From assembly GCF_029167625.1 (NCBI RefSeq), contig NZ_CP119145.1, positions 806,001 through 870,000 on the forward strand: a stretch of 64,000 nucleotides of DNA, written 5' to 3'. The position numbers and the translations under genes were made by a program. Position 1 is the first letter of the stretch, and every line of letters begins with the position of its first letter. This document shows positions 34,085 through 41,715 of the stretch, piece by piece. The notes under the pieces are model-generated. The model was not told where the DNA came from. It was given only the letters and a program-made list of their open reading frames with translations, and did no database searches. This DNA is from Streptomyces sp. AM 4-1-1. GTDB lineage: Bacteria > Actinomycetota > Actinomycetes > Streptomycetales > Streptomycetaceae.

Positions 34085-34720
34085 TCAGCTGGTCCAGAAG
34101 TCCCACCAGCGGGTCAGGATCAGCATGCCGATGATCCCGATCCAGAGCACCGGGGGCACCCAGTGGAATTCGGTCAGTCCGTTGCGCAGCCAGTTCGGCG
34201 CGGGGATGACGCGGTGCTTGATGTTGTGGACCGTGACGTAGCAGAACATGAAGATCGTGGCGACCCAGGCCAGGCAGCACCACAGGCAGAGCGAGTTGAT
34301 GCTGTACAGGGACTGGTACTGGAGCCAGGTGCAGAAGCCGACGCCGAAGAGCGTGCCCGCGTTCAGCCCGAGCCAGTACCAGCTGCGGAAGCGCGCCCCG
34401 GCGAGCAGCGCCAGACCGATGCCGATCACCACGGAGTAGGTGGCGAGTCCGAGCATCGGGTTGGGGAACCCGAAGGCGGCCGCCTGTTCGCTCTTCATGA
34501 TGTTGCCGCACGCCACGACCGGGTTGAGGCTGCATCCCGGGGTGAAGTTCGGGTCTTCGAGCAGCTTGAACTTGTCGATCGTGATGACCCAGGCGGCGAG
34601 GAGGCCCGCCGCACCGGTGATCACCAGCAGCAGTGCGAACGCGCGACCGCCGCCGATGGTCCTCTTCCCGCCGTCCTCGTCCTGGTCGGAAGAGGGGTGA
34701 TCTACCGCTGCAGTTGTCAT
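34085..34720 (-). CDS. Vitamin K epoxide reductase (VKOR) family protein
   Basis: Bacterial VKOR proteins reoxidise extracytoplasmic thiol oxidases using quinone, replacing DsbB. The 211-residue product has four to five membrane segments (about 27-48, 93-113, 115-130, 138-165, 190-206). The redox cysteines are all present: the loop pair C63 and C71 (PGCSLNPVVACG) and the active pair C145 and C148 (CLWC), followed by C149. A polar N-terminal tail of 25 residues precedes the first helix. No Dsb partner lies next to it. It is followed by a small hairpin. Confidence 0.93.
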   Translation of the reverse strand: MTTAAVDHPSSDQDEDGGKRTIGGGRAFALLLVITGAAGLLAAWVITIDKFKLLEDPNFTPGCSLNPVVACGNIMKSEQAAAFGFPNPMLGLATYSVVIGIGLALLAGARFRSWYWLGLNAGTLFGVGFCTWLQYQSLYSINSLCLWCCLAWVATIFMFCYVTVHNIKHRVIPAPNWLRNGLTEFHWVPPVLWIGIIGMLILTRWWDFWTS

Positions 34721-35059
34721 ATCGCCGTTCCATCACTGAGTATCCGGCTGGGCACGGTCATTGTGCCGCACCTCCCTGAGCGCCAACCGTTCGATCGACA
34801 TAAAGGCGTTCGGACGAGGGGGGTCCGTCATGGCCGCCGGAGCGATGCGGGAGACGGCGTGGGCGCCGGGACACCGGCCCCGATGTGGTCGCCCGAGTGC
34901 CGGAGTTCCTGGTCCAGTACCGCCCGGCCGTGTGAATCGACAGGCTTCGGGTTGACGGTACGGGCGACGTCCGCTCCCCGGCACGCGTACGGCGGCCCGG
35001 ACAGCGACTGTGCCCGCCCGGCGGACCGGACGGGCACAGTCGCTGTTCCACGGGTGGCG
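34721..35059. other. Gene-free region between hisS and the VKOR gene
   Basis: Apart from the hisS terminator at 35003-35044 I see nothing recognisable. A short plus-strand open frame ends DVVARVPEFLVQYRPAV and a stop at about 34933, which reads like protein but is too short to assign. Promoter elements for the VKOR gene should lie near 34725-34790. Confidence 0.5.
35003..35044 (-). terminator. Hairpin terminator downstream of hisS
   Basis: AGCGACTGTGCCCG and its perfect complement CGGGCACAGTCGCT flank a 14-nt loop, 16 nt past the hisS stop codon. Confidence 0.8.
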
Positions 35060-36322
35060 TCAGGCCAGCCTCCGCCGGATCTCGGCGACCAGGGTGTCGA
35101 GCGCGACGGGCTCCTGCTCGCCCGACCGCATGTCCTTCACCTGTGCCACGCCCTCGGCGAGGTCGCGTTCACCGACGACGACGGCGAACGGGGCTCCCGA
35201 ACGGTTGGCCGCCTTCATGGCGGCCTTGACGCCCTTGCCCCCGTACGCCATGTCCGCGGCGATCCCGGCCCGGCGCAGCTCGGTGATCAGCGAGAAGACC
35301 GCGCGTCGCGCCTCCTCGCCGAGCGGTACGGCGAAGACGCTGGTGGCCGCGGGCAGTTCGAGCGCGATGCCCTCCGCCTCCAGTGCCAGGACGGTCCGGT
35401 CCACGCCGAGCGCCCAGCCGACGGACGGCAGCGCGGGGCCCCCGATCATCTCGGACAGGCCGTCGTACCGGCCGCCGCCGCCCACCGCGGACTGCGAACC
35501 GAGACCGTCGTGGACGAACTCGAAGGTCGTACGGGTGTAGTAGTCCAGCCCCCGGACCAGCCTCTCGTCGTCCTCGTACACCACGCCCGCGGCGCCCAGG
35601 AGTTCCCGTACCTCCTCGTGGTACGCCTTGCAGGCGTCGCACAGGAAGTCGCGGAGCACCGGTGCGCCGGTCAGCTGCTTCCGCACCTCGGCGCGCTTGT
35701 CGTCGAGGACCCGGAGCGGGTTGATCTCGACGCGGCGGCGGGTCTCCTCGTCGAGGTCCAGCTCCCGCAGGAACTCCTGGAGCGCGTCCCGGTAGACGGG
35801 GCGGCACTCCTTGTCCCCCAGCGAGTTGAGCAGGATGCGGAACCGCGAGAGCCCCAGCGACCGGTACGCCTGGTCGGCGAGGATGATCAGCTCCGCGTCG
35901 AGCGCCGGGTCCTCGGTGCCGATGGCCTCGGCGCCGACCTGGGAGAAGTGGCGGTAACGCCCCTTCTGCGGGCGCTCGTAACGGTAGTAGGAGCCGCTGT
36001 ACCAGAGCTTCACGGGCAGCGATCCTGCCTTGTGGAGGTTGGCCTCCAACGCGGCGCGCAGCACGGAAGCGGTGCCCTCGGGGCGCAGCGCGAGCCGGTC
36101 GCCGCCCTTGGTCTCGAAGGCGTACATCTCCTTGGAGACGATGTCGGTGGACTCGCCCACGCCGCGTGCGAAGAGGGCGACGTCCTCGAAGCCGGGGGTC
36201 TCGATGTAGCCGTAACCGGAGTTCTTCAGCGGGCCCGCGATGGCCTCGCGGACCGCGAGGTAGGTCGCCGAGTCCGGCGGGATCAGGTCGTACGTGCCCT
36301 TGGGGGCCTTGAAGGTGTTCAC
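35060..36322 (-). CDS. hisS: Histidyl-tRNA synthetase
   Basis: HisS charges tRNA-His. The 420-residue product starts [18 protein letters not shown] at a GTG and contains class II motif 2 ([19 protein letters not shown]), the histidine-specific [15 protein letters not shown] and the [11 protein letters not shown] segment, plus class II motif 3 [11 protein letters not shown]. The anticodon-binding domain covers about residues 325-420. It lies 13 nt downstream of the metallo-hydrolase gene on the same strand and is closed by a strong hairpin. Confidence 0.97.
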   Translation of the reverse strand: MNTFKAPKGTYDLIPPDSATYLAVREAIAGPLKNSGYGYIETPGFEDVALFARGVGESTDIVSKEMYAFETKGGDRLALRPEGTASVLRAALEANLHKAGSLPVKLWYSGSYYRYERPQKGRYRHFSQVGAEAIGTEDPALDAELIILADQAYRSLGLSRFRILLNSLGDKECRPVYRDALQEFLRELDLDEETRRRVEINPLRVLDDKRAEVRKQLTGAPVLRDFLCDACKAYHEEVRELLGAAGVVYEDDERLVRGLDYYTRTTFEFVHDGLGSQSAVGGGGRYDGLSEMIGGPALPSVGWALGVDRTVLALEAEGIALELPAATSVFAVPLGEEARRAVFSLITELRRAGIAADMAYGGKGVKAAMKAANRSGAPFAVVVGERDLAEGVAQVKDMRSGEQEPVALDTLVAEIRRRLA

Positions 36323-36335
36323 GAAACGTCTCTCG

Positions 36336-37022
36336 TCACATTCCTCGTCGGGGCGCGTCCATACCGTGCAGATACGGATTGGTGGCGCGCTCGCGGCCGA
36401 TGGTCGTCTGTGGGCCGTGCCCCGACAGCACCACGGTCGAGTCGTCGAGCGGCAGGCACACACGGGCCAGCGACTCGAGCAGCTCGGCGTGGTCGCCGCC
36501 GGGCAGGTCGGTGCGTCCGACGGAGCCGGCGAAGAGCAGGTCCCCCGAGAAGAGCACCTGCGGCACATCCGCGGTCCCGGGAGTCCTGAACGTCACCGAC
36601 CCCTTGGTATGGCCGGGCGCGTGCGCGACGCCGAATTCGAGACCGGCGAGCGTCAGCAGGGCCCCGTCCGTCAGCTTCTTGACGTCGTCGGGCTCCCCCA
36701 CGGTCAGCTCGCCCATGAGCGGCATCCCGATGGAACGGCCGAGCGCCTTCTCCGGGTCGCTCATCATGTAGCGGTCCTCGGGGTGAATCCAGGCGGGGAC
36801 GTCGTGGGCCCCGCACACCGGGACGACGGAGGCGACGTGGTCGATGTGGCCGTGGGTGAGGACGACGGCGACGGGCTTGAGCCGATGCTTCGCGATCGCG
36901 TCCTCGACTCCCTGGGCGGCCTGGTGGCCCGGGTCGATGATCACGCACTCCTCGCCGGCGGCGGGGGCGACCAGATAACAGTTGGTCCCCCAGGCCCCGG
37001 CGGGGAACCCGGCAATGAGCAC
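36336..37022 (-). CDS. Metallo-beta-lactamase fold hydrolase (glyoxalase II-like)
   Basis: The 228-residue protein has the intact binuclear zinc motif H57-G-H59-I-D61-H62, a further His in [17 protein letters not shown] and an Asp in [10 protein letters not shown], with a final His in [10 protein letters not shown]. The overall pattern is that of hydroxyacylglutathione hydrolase-like enzymes; since streptomycetes use mycothiol, the natural substrate is probably different. The pairing with hisS is common in Actinobacteria and other bacteria. It is divergent from the cyclophilin gene across a 149-nt gap. Confidence 0.9.
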   Translation of the reverse strand: MLIAGFPAGAWGTNCYLVAPAAGEECVIIDPGHQAAQGVEDAIAKHRLKPVAVVLTHGHIDHVASVVPVCGAHDVPAWIHPEDRYMMSDPEKALGRSIGMPLMGELTVGEPDDVKKLTDGALLTLAGLEFGVAHAPGHTKGSVTFRTPGTADVPQVLFSGDLLFAGSVGRTDLPGGDHAELLESLARVCLPLDDSTVVLSGHGPQTTIGRERATNPYLHGMDAPRRGM

Positions 37023-37171
37023 GATCGTCCTTAATGGTCGTCCGGCAGAAACGGCTGTGGCGGATATTGCGGCGGATCAGAGCCTACCGGCGCTCCTCAT
37101 CACACAGCTAACCCAGATACGGTACGGGGCAGTCCAGGCCCGGCTCAGACGACGTACAAGGAGAACACCCG

Positions 37172-37954
37172 GTGGTCAGCAGCGATCAGCGGCGGCGCCA
37201 GCTCGCCAGGGAGAAGTTCGAGCGGCAGCAGCAGCGCCGGGAGGAGGGCCGCCGTAGGACCAGGATCATCACGCTGGTCACGGCGTCGGTGGTCGCGGTG
37301 GCGGCGATCGCCGGTGTGACGGCGTACGTGGCCAGGGACGGCGACGGCGACAGGAGCGAGACGGCGGCGAAGGCGAGCCCGGCCGCCTCCCCCTCTGCGA
37401 GCACGAGCGCGTCGGCCGAACCCGCGATGAAGATCGACGCGAAGGCGTCGTACACGATGTCGCTCAAGACGAATCAGGGCGACATCGTGATCACGATGGA
37501 CGCGGCGAAGACACCGCACACGGTGAACTCCTTCAAGTCCCTCGCCGACAAGGGTTACTTCGACGGCACCAAGTGTCACCGGCTGACCACCCAGGGTATT
37601 TTCGTGCTCCAGTGCGGCGACCCGGACGGCAACGGCCGGGGCGGGCCCGGGTACACGATCCCGGACGAGAATCTGACCGCGCTGGGCAAGGCGGGCGCCG
37701 ACAGCACGGTGACCTTCCCCGCCGGCACGGTGGCGATGGCGAACACCGGCCAGGAGCACACCGGCGGCAGCCAGTTCTTCCTGGTGTACAAGGACACCCA
37801 ACTGTCGCCCACCTACACGCCGTTCGGCACGATGGACGCAGCCGGTCTGAAGACCGTGGAGAAGGTCGGCGCGGGCGGTGTGGCCGACGGCGGCGGCGAC
37901 GGCGCGCCGAAGAAGGCCGTCACCGTCTCGAAGGCCACCGTCGACAAGAAGTGA
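37172..37954 (+). CDS. Membrane-anchored cyclophilin-type peptidyl-prolyl isomerase
   Basis: Cyclophilins catalyse cis-trans isomerisation of prolyl bonds. The 260-residue protein has a basic cytoplasmic N-terminus (1-29, QRRRQLAREKFERQQQRREE), one membrane segment (TRIITLVTASVVAVAAIAGVTAYVA), a Ser/Ala/Pro linker, and a cyclophilin domain (about 90-255) with YFDGTKCHRLTTQGIFVLQCGD, GPGYTIPDEN and GGSQFFLVYKDTQL. The typical F of FHRV is replaced by C in KCHRLT, so the active site is slightly divergent. It probably acts outside the membrane. AAGGAG precedes the GTG start. Confidence 0.92.
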   Translation: MVSSDQRRRQLAREKFERQQQRREEGRRRTRIITLVTASVVAVAAIAGVTAYVARDGDGDRSETAAKASPAASPSASTSASAEPAMKIDAKASYTMSLKTNQGDIVITMDAAKTPHTVNSFKSLADKGYFDGTKCHRLTTQGIFVLQCGDPDGNGRGGPGYTIPDENLTALGKAGADSTVTFPAGTVAMANTGQEHTGGSQFFLVYKDTQLSPTYTPFGTMDAAGLKTVEKVGAGGVADGGGDGAPKKAVTVSKATVDKK

Positions 37955-38144
37955 CCCGGCGCCCTGGCGGGCCGTCCGGCCGGGAAGCGGGTGCGGAGGA
38001 ATTTCGACCGCGCTGAGTGCGGACAGCCGGGCAGCCGTTCGCCTAGATTGGCGTTGTGCAGGGCGGGCGCTGCCCGCCCCAGGAAACTGTGGACGATGTC
38101 CGGGGGGCGAGAGCCTCGCGCGGACATCATGTGGAGGAGGCGCT

Positions 38145-39374
38145 GTGACCAGCGACCCGTGGGGCCGTGTCGACGAGACGGGCACCGTGTACGTGCGTAC
38201 GGCCGAGGGCGAGAAGGTCGTCGGATCGTGGCAGGCCGGTTCTCCCGAGGAGGCCCTGGCCTACTACGAGCGCAAGTACGAGGGCCTGAGTGTCGAGATC
38301 GGTCTCCTCGCTCGACGGGTGAGGACCACCGACCTGTCGGCGAAGGACGCGACGGCCGCCATCGACCATCTGCGGCAGCAGGTCGACGAGCACAACGCCG
38401 TCGGCGACCTCGACGCGTTGCGTGAGCGGCTGGACGCGCTGGTCGCGACGGTCGAATCGCGGCGCGAGGAGCGCAAGGTCCAGAAGGCGAAGCAGACCGA
38501 CGAGGCCAAGGTGGCCAAGGAGGCGCTGGTCGTCGAGGCGGAGGAGCTGGCGCAGAGCGAGCAGTGGCGGTCGGCGGGTGAGCGGCTGCGGGCGCTGGTC
38601 GACACCTGGAAGGGGCTGCCGAGGCTGGACCGCAAGTCGGACGACGAGCTGTGGCACCGCTTCTCGCACGCCAGGTCGGCGTTCTCCAAGCGCCGCAAGG
38701 CCCACTTCGCCTCGCTGGACGCCCAGCGCGAGGAGGCCCGCAGGGCGAAGGAGAAGCTGGTCGCCGAGGCCGAGACGCTGTCGGGGTCCACGGACTGGGG
38801 CGGGACGGCCGCCCGGTACCGGGATCTGATGACGGAGTGGAAGGCGGCGGGCCGGGCCCAGCGCGAGGCGGAGGACGAGCTGTGGAACCGTTTCCGCGGT
38901 GCGCAGGACGTCTTCTTCGCCGCGCGTGGTGAGGTCTTCGCCGAGCGGGACGCCGAGCAGGGCGAGAACCTCAAGCTGAAGGAGGAGCTCGCGGCCGAGG
39001 CGGAGAAACTGGTGCCGGTGCGGGATCTGAAGGCGGCCCGGTCCGCGTTCCGCTCGCTCAACGAGCGCTGGGAGGCCGTCGGCCATGTGCCGCGCGACGC
39101 CCGCCCGAAGGTCGAGGGGCGGATGCAGGCGGTGGAGCGGGCGCTCCAGGAGGCCGAGGAGACGGAGTGGCGCCGGACGAATCCGGAGGCGAGGGCCCGT
39201 GCCGAGGGTCTGACCGGTCAGCTCCAGGCGGCCGTGGACAAGCTGCGTACCCAGGTGGACACGGCGCGCGCCGCGGGCAACAACGCGCGGGCGGACAAGC
39301 TCGCGCGTGAGCTGGAGGGCCGGCAGGCCCTGCTGGACCAGGCGCTGAAGGGCCTGGAGGAGTTCGGGGGCTGA
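38145..39374 (+). CDS. DUF349 repeat protein
   Basis: The 409-residue, highly charged and helical protein contains several DUF349 repeats: WRSAGERLRALVDTWKGLPR ... DELWHRFSHARSAFSKRR, DWGGTAARYRDLMTEWKAAG ... DELWNRFRGAQDVFFAAR and DLKAARSAFRSLNERWEAVG. The N-terminus (TSDPWGRVDETGTVYVRTAE) and long coiled-coil regions are typical of actinobacterial members. The function is unknown. GGAGGAGG lies just before the GTG; a longer upstream frame is unsupported. A perfect hairpin follows the stop. Confidence 0.9.
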   Translation: MTSDPWGRVDETGTVYVRTAEGEKVVGSWQAGSPEEALAYYERKYEGLSVEIGLLARRVRTTDLSAKDATAAIDHLRQQVDEHNAVGDLDALRERLDALVATVESRREERKVQKAKQTDEAKVAKEALVVEAEELAQSEQWRSAGERLRALVDTWKGLPRLDRKSDDELWHRFSHARSAFSKRRKAHFASLDAQREEARRAKEKLVAEAETLSGSTDWGGTAARYRDLMTEWKAAGRAQREAEDELWNRFRGAQDVFFAARGEVFAERDAEQGENLKLKEELAAEAEKLVPVRDLKAARSAFRSLNERWEAVGHVPRDARPKVEGRMQAVERALQEAEETEWRRTNPEARARAEGLTGQLQAAVDKLRTQVDTARAAGNNARADKLARELEGRQALLDQALKGLEEFGG

Positions 39375-39398
39375 TCCCCGCTTCCCCCGCCGTACGAG

Positions 39399-39433
39399 GT
39401 CGGGCCCTCCACCGCACCGGTGGAGGGCCCGAC
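39399..39433 (+). terminator. Hairpin terminator downstream of the DUF349 gene
   Basis: GTCGGGCCCTCCACCG pairs perfectly with CGGTGGAGGGCCCGAC around a 3-nt loop, 25 nt past the stop codon at 39374. Confidence 0.85.
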
Positions 39434-39480
39434 CCGCGTCAGGGGCGGCGCGCCGGCCGTCCGTTCGTCCGGTCGGCGCG

Positions 39481-39579
39481 TCATGGGGGCTTCGCCGTCC
39501 ACGGGAAGACCTGGCCGGTCATGAACCGGGCGCCGTCCCCGGTGAGGAGAGCGGGCACCGGCGCGAGACCGCGGTCGTG
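39481..39579 (-). pseudogene. C-terminal scrap of a short-chain dehydrogenase/reductase
   Basis: The minus strand reads HDRGLAPVPALLTGDGARF-MTGQVFPWTAKPP-stop. The part ALLTGDGARFMTGQVFP matches the end of SDR enzymes (typically FLxSDxARYITGQVFPVDGG). Adding one base after FP restores PVDGEAP, so a single-base deletion explains the end. No upstream SDR body is present. This is a relic about 33 codons long; the identification rests on one motif. Confidence 0.45.
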
Positions 39580-39688
39580 CGGCGGCCGGCGAGTGCTTGT
39601 TCCGGCCTGTTCTGTTCTTCGGTCCTGTTCCTCGGTGCTGACGTGCTGTGTTCATGCGGGGAGTGTGCGGGGCGGTACCGCGCGGATC

Positions 39689-41059
39689 TCACAGCGCCGG
39701 GACTCCGGCGGCGGGTACCGCTTCGGCCAGGGCGGACGTAAGGACGAAGTCCTTGCGCACGGTCTCGCCGGGGCGTGGGTGCAGCCGCGCGGCGACGGGG
39801 GCCCGGTCGCGGGCGGAGAGCAGGACGGTGACGGACTCGCCGGGCACCGGCCGCGTCCCGAGCAGGACGGCCTCGTACAGTCCGGTCTCGTCGGTATGGA
39901 CGAGGGCGAGACGGTGACTGTCCGCGTCCATGACGGTGACCAGGGCGTCGGCGACCGGGCTGCCGTGTTCGTCGGCGGCGAGGCCCGTCAGTACGGGGCT
40001 CGGGCCACCGGAGGCGTTCGTCTCGCGGGGCGCCTCGATGGCCGGGTCCTCGACGATCTCCTCCTCGGCGGACCCGGTGGCCGCCCGTTCGGCCTTGCGC
40101 TGTCCGACGACTCCGACCCCGATGAGTCCGGCGCCCGCGGCCAGCCACGCCAGCAGGACCAGCGTGGGCCTGAGCAGCCCGGTTCCGTCGAAGTAGAAGA
40201 TCCCGCGCAGCGCGTCGACGAGGTTGCCCAGCGGCATCACGGGGTGCAGGGCCCGGAAGAAGCCGGGCACGAGCTGGTGCGGGATGGCGCCGCCGCTGGA
40301 CGGGATGGACAGGAGGACGAACAGGCCCATCGCGACGCCCGGGATGAACTGCTTGACGAACGGCACGAGGCCGTACGTCACCCAGGCCACGGCCTGCGTC
40401 AGCAGGAACGCGTACACCATCGCGAGCGGTTCGTTCGGTACGACGTCCAGGGCCTGGGCGACGGCGAAGCCCGCCACGCTCACGAAGGCGCCGAGGCCCG
40501 CGAAGGTCAGGAGCTTCCCGCGGCGGCCGATGGTCACCACGCGGAGCAGCATCATGACGGTGATGTACGGGACGATGTTCCAGGCCATCGCCAGGTAGAA
40601 CAGTCCGGTGCCGGTGCCGTCGCCGGCGGCGGTCGGGACCAGCTCGACGGTGTCGAGGTCCGCACCGGCCTGTGCGGCGACCGGGGTGAAGGTCGCCGAG
40701 AGGACGGACTCCATCGCCGCGCCGTTGGCCTTGGCCTCGTAGAGGGTCGCCTTTCCGCCGTCCAGGGTGAAGGCCGCCACGGCGTCCTGGTCGAGCACCG
40801 CCTGCCGGGCGGCCGCGGGGTCCGCGGCCGGGACGATGTCGTAGCCGCCGGGTGCCCGCTGGTCGAGTCCCGCGCGGAGCTGGGCCGCCGCGGCTGGCGT
40901 CGACACGGCGACCTTGACGTCGTGCGGCTGCGGCGCGTGGAACGGCAGCAGGTAGCAGAGCATGAAGCCGACGAAGAAGAACAGGGGGAACCACAGTCCT
41001 CCCGCGAGGGCTTTCATCTGCTGCCGGCCGGCTTTCGCGGCCTTCGTGTCACCAGGCAC
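39689..41059 (-). CDS. DUF3533 (YhgE/Pip-like) membrane permease with C-terminal transthyretin-like domain
   Basis: The 456-residue protein has one N-terminal membrane segment (GGLWFPLFFFVGFMLCYLLPF), an extracytoplasmic loop of about 120 residues, then five or six membrane segments (about 150-335), the DUF3533/ABC-2-like layout. The last ~90 residues form a carboxypeptidase-regulatory/transthyretin-like domain (VLTGLAADEHGSPVADALVT, LVHTDETGLYEAVLLGTRP), an unusual addition. I chose GTG at 41059 because AGGAG lies 8 nt before it; an ATG at 41107 lacks a site. The divergent MarR gene probably regulates it, suggesting drug or stress export, but the substrate is unknown. Confidence 0.82.
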   Translation of the reverse strand: MPGDTKAAKAGRQQMKALAGGLWFPLFFFVGFMLCYLLPFHAPQPHDVKVAVSTPAAAAQLRAGLDQRAPGGYDIVPAADPAAARQAVLDQDAVAAFTLDGGKATLYEAKANGAAMESVLSATFTPVAAQAGADLDTVELVPTAAGDGTGTGLFYLAMAWNIVPYITVMMLLRVVTIGRRGKLLTFAGLGAFVSVAGFAVAQALDVVPNEPLAMVYAFLLTQAVAWVTYGLVPFVKQFIPGVAMGLFVLLSIPSSGGAIPHQLVPGFFRALHPVMPLGNLVDALRGIFYFDGTGLLRPTLVLLAWLAAGAGLIGVGVVGQRKAERAATGSAEEEIVEDPAIEAPRETNASGGPSPVLTGLAADEHGSPVADALVTVMDADSHRLALVHTDETGLYEAVLLGTRPVPGESVTVLLSARDRAPVAARLHPRPGETVRKDFVLTSALAEAVPAAGVPAL

Positions 41060-41108
41060 TACCGGTGCTCCTGTCGATCGGTTCGTTCCCATCGGAACAG
41101 TTCTCATT

Positions 41109-41119
41109 TACTTAAGGTA
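41109..41119. promoter_or_regulatory. Imperfect palindrome, possible MarR operator
   Basis: TACTTAAGGTA, within an AT-rich stretch (41106-41130) between two divergent genes, is symmetric at its outer three positions on each side (TAC/GTA). Its location between the MarR gene and the permease makes it a candidate operator. This is tentative. Confidence 0.4.
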
Positions 41120-41153
41120 TCTAAACTGTACTCCTCGATGACGGGAGCGGCGA

Positions 41154-41678
41154 ATGAGGCAGGATGACGTCATGGCGCGACAGTCGGACGAATCCCTGGA
41201 CGACCTGGTACGGGCGGTCACGGCCCTCTCGTACGCGATGGGCCGCAGCAGGGTGCACGATCAGCTCACGGCGGCCGTGGGCGTGCGGATCGACCGGCCC
41301 GAGGTCGCCCTGCTGCGCGTGCTGTGCGCGGGGCCGGAGCCGCTGCGGATCACCGATCTCGCCGAGCGGCTGCTGGTGCGCCCCCCGCACGTCACCAGGC
41401 AGGCCGCCCGGCTGGAGCAGGGTGGCCTGATCCGCCGGACGCCGGACGCCCGTGACCACCGTGCGCAGCTGCTGACCCCCACCGAGCGCGGCCGTACGGT
41501 GGTGGACCGGCTCAACCGGGGAGTGCGGGACACCTTCCGCGAGGCTCTCACCGATGTGCCGGACGACGAACTGCGCGCCGCCACGAAGGTCATCGCGAGA
41601 CTGGTCGCGGACTCGGCGGCCCGGCTCGCGCCCACCGCCCACGAATCCGTCCAGGACGGACAACAGCCCCCCGCGTGA
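41154..41678 (+). CDS. MarR family transcriptional regulator
   Basis: The 174-residue protein has the MarR winged helix: RPEVALLRVLCAGPEPLRIT, DLAERLLVRPPHVTRQAARL as recognition region, and the wing IRRTPDARDHRAQLLTPTERG, flanked by dimerisation helices at both ends. The start may be ATG 41154 or ATG 41172; the first has GGGAG upstream, the second AGG. It is divergent from the DUF3533 permease gene with an AT-rich shared control region, the standard arrangement for a local repressor of an efflux or stress gene. It is convergent with relA, and both share a hairpin. Confidence 0.92.
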   Translation: MRQDDVMARQSDESLDDLVRAVTALSYAMGRSRVHDQLTAAVGVRIDRPEVALLRVLCAGPEPLRITDLAERLLVRPPHVTRQAARLEQGGLIRRTPDARDHRAQLLTPTERGRTVVDRLNRGVRDTFREALTDVPDDELRAATKVIARLVADSAARLAPTAHESVQDGQQPPA

Positions 41679-41693
41679 GGACGCGGAGGGCTG
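41664..41693. terminator. Bidirectional hairpin between the MarR gene and relA
   Basis: CAGCCC-CCCGCGT pairs with ACGCGGAGGGCTG around a 4-nt loop with one mismatch. It overlaps the MarR stop codon and lies 23 nt beyond the relA stop. Confidence 0.6.
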
Positions 41694-41715
41694 CCGGACG
41701 GGTGCCGGGAAGGGG

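Larger units (their letters stand above)
39375..39688. other. Region between the DUF349 gene and the DUF3533 permease gene
   Basis: These 314 bases hold the DUF349 terminator (39399-39433), a short minus-strand SDR relic (39481-39579) and about 100 bases without recognisable features before the permease stop codon. Confidence 0.5.

Noticed and set aside
34830..34935. Short plus-strand frame ending DVVARVPEFLVQYRPAV
   Set aside because: It reads like protein but is too short, has no start with a ribosome binding site, and I could not match it to a family.
33821..36589. A 922-codon open frame on the plus strand
   Set aside because: It lies opposite rarA, the VKOR gene and hisS. Its product is low-complexity and matches no family, while the minus strand encodes clear proteins. 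Such frames are a by-product of high GC.
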